From an uncultured bacterium (GTDB lineage: Bacteria; Cyanobacteriota; Vampirovibrionia; Gastranaerophilales; Gastranaerophilaceae): DNA of 6,069 nt. Numbering within the stretch: position 1 is the stretch's first letter; every line of letters begins with the position of its first letter. Below the pieces are notes generated by a model. That model had not been told where the DNA came from. It saw only the letters and a program-made list of their open reading frames with translations, and did no database searches. The position numbers and the translations under genes are program-made. Positions 5,011-6,069 of this stretch are shown here, piece after piece. The stretch lies in the NCBI GenBank assembly GCA_947169755.1, contig CAMVQX010000094.1:1-6069 (forward strand), written 5' to 3'.

Positions 5011-6069
5011 CTAAAACCTAAAATATATGAAAGGATTATACGTTCCGGATGCTATTGAAATTGTTGATAATACAAATATTACAAGTAACCATATGTTAAT
5101 AAAGCTTTTTATAACTTTATTTTTTATATGAATCATATCTCTAAATAAAGGCATTGAACATAAAATTGCTGCTATAAATGCTAAAATCTGTATTGTATCA
5201 ACATAATAGCTGAACGAATATGCCGGAACACCTTTTTCGACACCGATAAAACCAAACATATTAGCGATATAACTCATCGCATAGTGCATATTATCAGCTC
5301 TGAATAATACCCAACCGATTGTAAATATCAATATACAACCGATATGACGTAATATCTCAACCCATAGCGGATGACTTTGCTTTTCAAATTCTTTGATATT
5401 TAGGATTTTTTCAAGAATTATAAAAGATCCGTGCCAAATACCCCAGAAAATAAAGTTCCAAGCTGCACCGTGCCATATACCTGTGAGTAAAAATACAATT
5501 CCAAGGTTTCTGCAAGTTTTGATAAGTCCGTTTCTGTTTCCGCCAACAGATATATAAACGTATTGTTTAAACCAAGTGGACAGAGATATATGCCATCTTC
5601 TCCAAAATTCGGTTATAGATTTGGAAATGTATGGGTAGTTAAAGTTTTCTAAGAATTTAAATCCGAAAATTAGTCCCAAACCGATTGCCATATCTGAATA
5701 TCCTGAAAAGTCAAAATAAATTTGGAATGTATAAGCAACAGCCCCAAGCCACGCAATACCGTGCCCGAAAGCGTCAGGAGCTTGATTAAATATTCCGTCT
5801 GCAATAACACTCATAGTGTTTGCGATAAGAACTTTCTTTGATAAACCTATGATGAATCTCTTAACACCTTCATTTACCTTTTCAAAGTTGACTTCTCTGT
5901 TATCAATTTGGTCTGCTACATCATGGTATTTGACAATAGGACCTGCTATAAGTTGCGGGAATAAGCAGATATATAACGCCAATTTGTAGATGTTCTTTTG
6001 AACTGTTACTTCGCCTCTGTATACATCAATAACGTACGATAATGCTTGGAATGTGTAGAACGATATACC
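5011..6069 (-). CDS. MBOAT family O-acyltransferase, AlgI-like, 5' end off window
   Basis: 352 codons are visible and the frame is open through the right edge. The first visible residues, G-I-S-F-Y-T-F-Q-A-L-S-Y, are an internal AlgI motif, so the TTG at 5982 is not the start. The full AlgI form is about 470-500 residues. It is a polytopic inner-membrane protein that passes acyl groups, usually acetyl, across the membrane to a polysaccharide or other extracellular polymer. Numbering from the edge: L-F-P-Q-L-I-A-G-P at 36-44, F-D-F-S-G-Y-S-D-M-A at 119-128, and T-E-F-W-R-R-W-H at 153-160. The conserved catalytic-site histidine is His200 in L-T-G-I-W-H-G-A-A-W, and a second W-H-G follows at 212-214. 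Many hydrophobic helices follow to the end (F-I-Y-F-R-F). It ends in TAG. The AlgJ/AlgX- or DltD-like partner that AlgI-type proteins need is not downstream here, so it may lie upstream off window. DltB is a less likely alternative, given the AlgI-type motifs. Confidence 0.92.
   Translation of the reverse strand, partial: GISFYTFQALSYVIDVYRGEVTVQKNIYKLALYICLFPQLIAGPIVKYHDVADQIDNREVNFEKVNEGVKRFIIGLSKKVLIANTMSVIADGIFNQAPDAFGHGIAWLGAVAYTFQIYFDFSGYSDMAIGLGLIFGFKFLENFNYPYISKSITEFWRRWHISLSTWFKQYVYISVGGNRNGLIKTCRNLGIVFLLTGIWHGAAWNFIFWGIWHGSFIILEKILNIKEFEKQSHPLWVEILRHIGCILIFTIGWVLFRADNMHYAMSYIANMFGFIGVEKGVPAYSFSYYVDTIQILAFIAAILCSMPLFRDMIHIKNKVIKSFINIWLLVIFVLSTISIASGTYNPFIYFRF

Noticed and set aside
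5982..5984. TTG as the start of the MBOAT gene
   Set aside because: The 29 in-frame codons before it to the window edge encode a conserved AlgI motif (G-I-S-F-Y-T-F-Q), so the gene clearly begins off window.

Overview
The window is AT-rich (roughly one third G+C by eye) bacterial DNA with dense gene packing, ordinary Shine-Dalgarno sites and Sec-type signal peptides. The gene set (AlgI-like O-acyltransferase, bacterial FatA/FatB-type acyl-ACP thioesterase, Fe-S-type flavoprotein, secreted CMD-cupin and secreted alpha/beta hydrolase) fits a host-associated anaerobe. Candidates are a gut Firmicute/Negativicute, a Gastranaerophilales-type non-photosynthetic cyanobacterium, or a similar low-GC lineage. 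The sequence alone does not settle the phylum. No rRNA, tRNA, CRISPR array, insertion sequence or integrase is visible.

Layout. (1) Positions 1-774, plus strand: the 3' part of a gene whose product ends in an ADP-ribosyltransferase domain of the R-S-E type (YRRG, FYSTS, EEE). It is cut by the left edge. (2) Positions 780-4828, minus strand: a tightly packed five-gene unit converging on the first gene with a 5-nt gap. In transcription order it holds an exported alpha/beta hydrolase, an exported carboxymuconolactone-decarboxylase/cupin protein, a cysteine-rich flavodoxin-like flavoprotein, an acyl-ACP thioesterase, and an MmcQ/YjbR-family protein. Gaps are 9, 10, 14 and 2 nt, so one transcript is likely. 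(3) Positions 4829-5010: a 182-nt intergenic region with a strong Shine-Dalgarno site, an extended -10 promoter and a 14-nt inverted repeat placed like an operator. (4) Positions 5011-6069, minus strand: the 3' part of an AlgI-type MBOAT membrane O-acyltransferase, cut by the right edge.

The most notable point is a lesion. The CMD-cupin gene has an in-frame TAG at 3116-3118, exactly between the two cupin metal-binding motifs. The remaining 63 codons of the cupin follow in the same frame, intact, to a TAA at 2924. The hydrolase upstream also ends in TAG and lies in the same frame, so 4828 to 2924 is a single frame broken only by two amber codons. Four other genes or ends in the window use TAG as a normal terminal stop, which favours a nonsense mutation (or base-call error) over amber recoding.

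The operon reads as a redox/detoxification group (hydrolase, CMD-cupin, flavoprotein) joined to a fatty-acid-releasing thioesterase. The joint function is inference. The ADP-ribosyltransferase gene is the best candidate for an effector or toxin.
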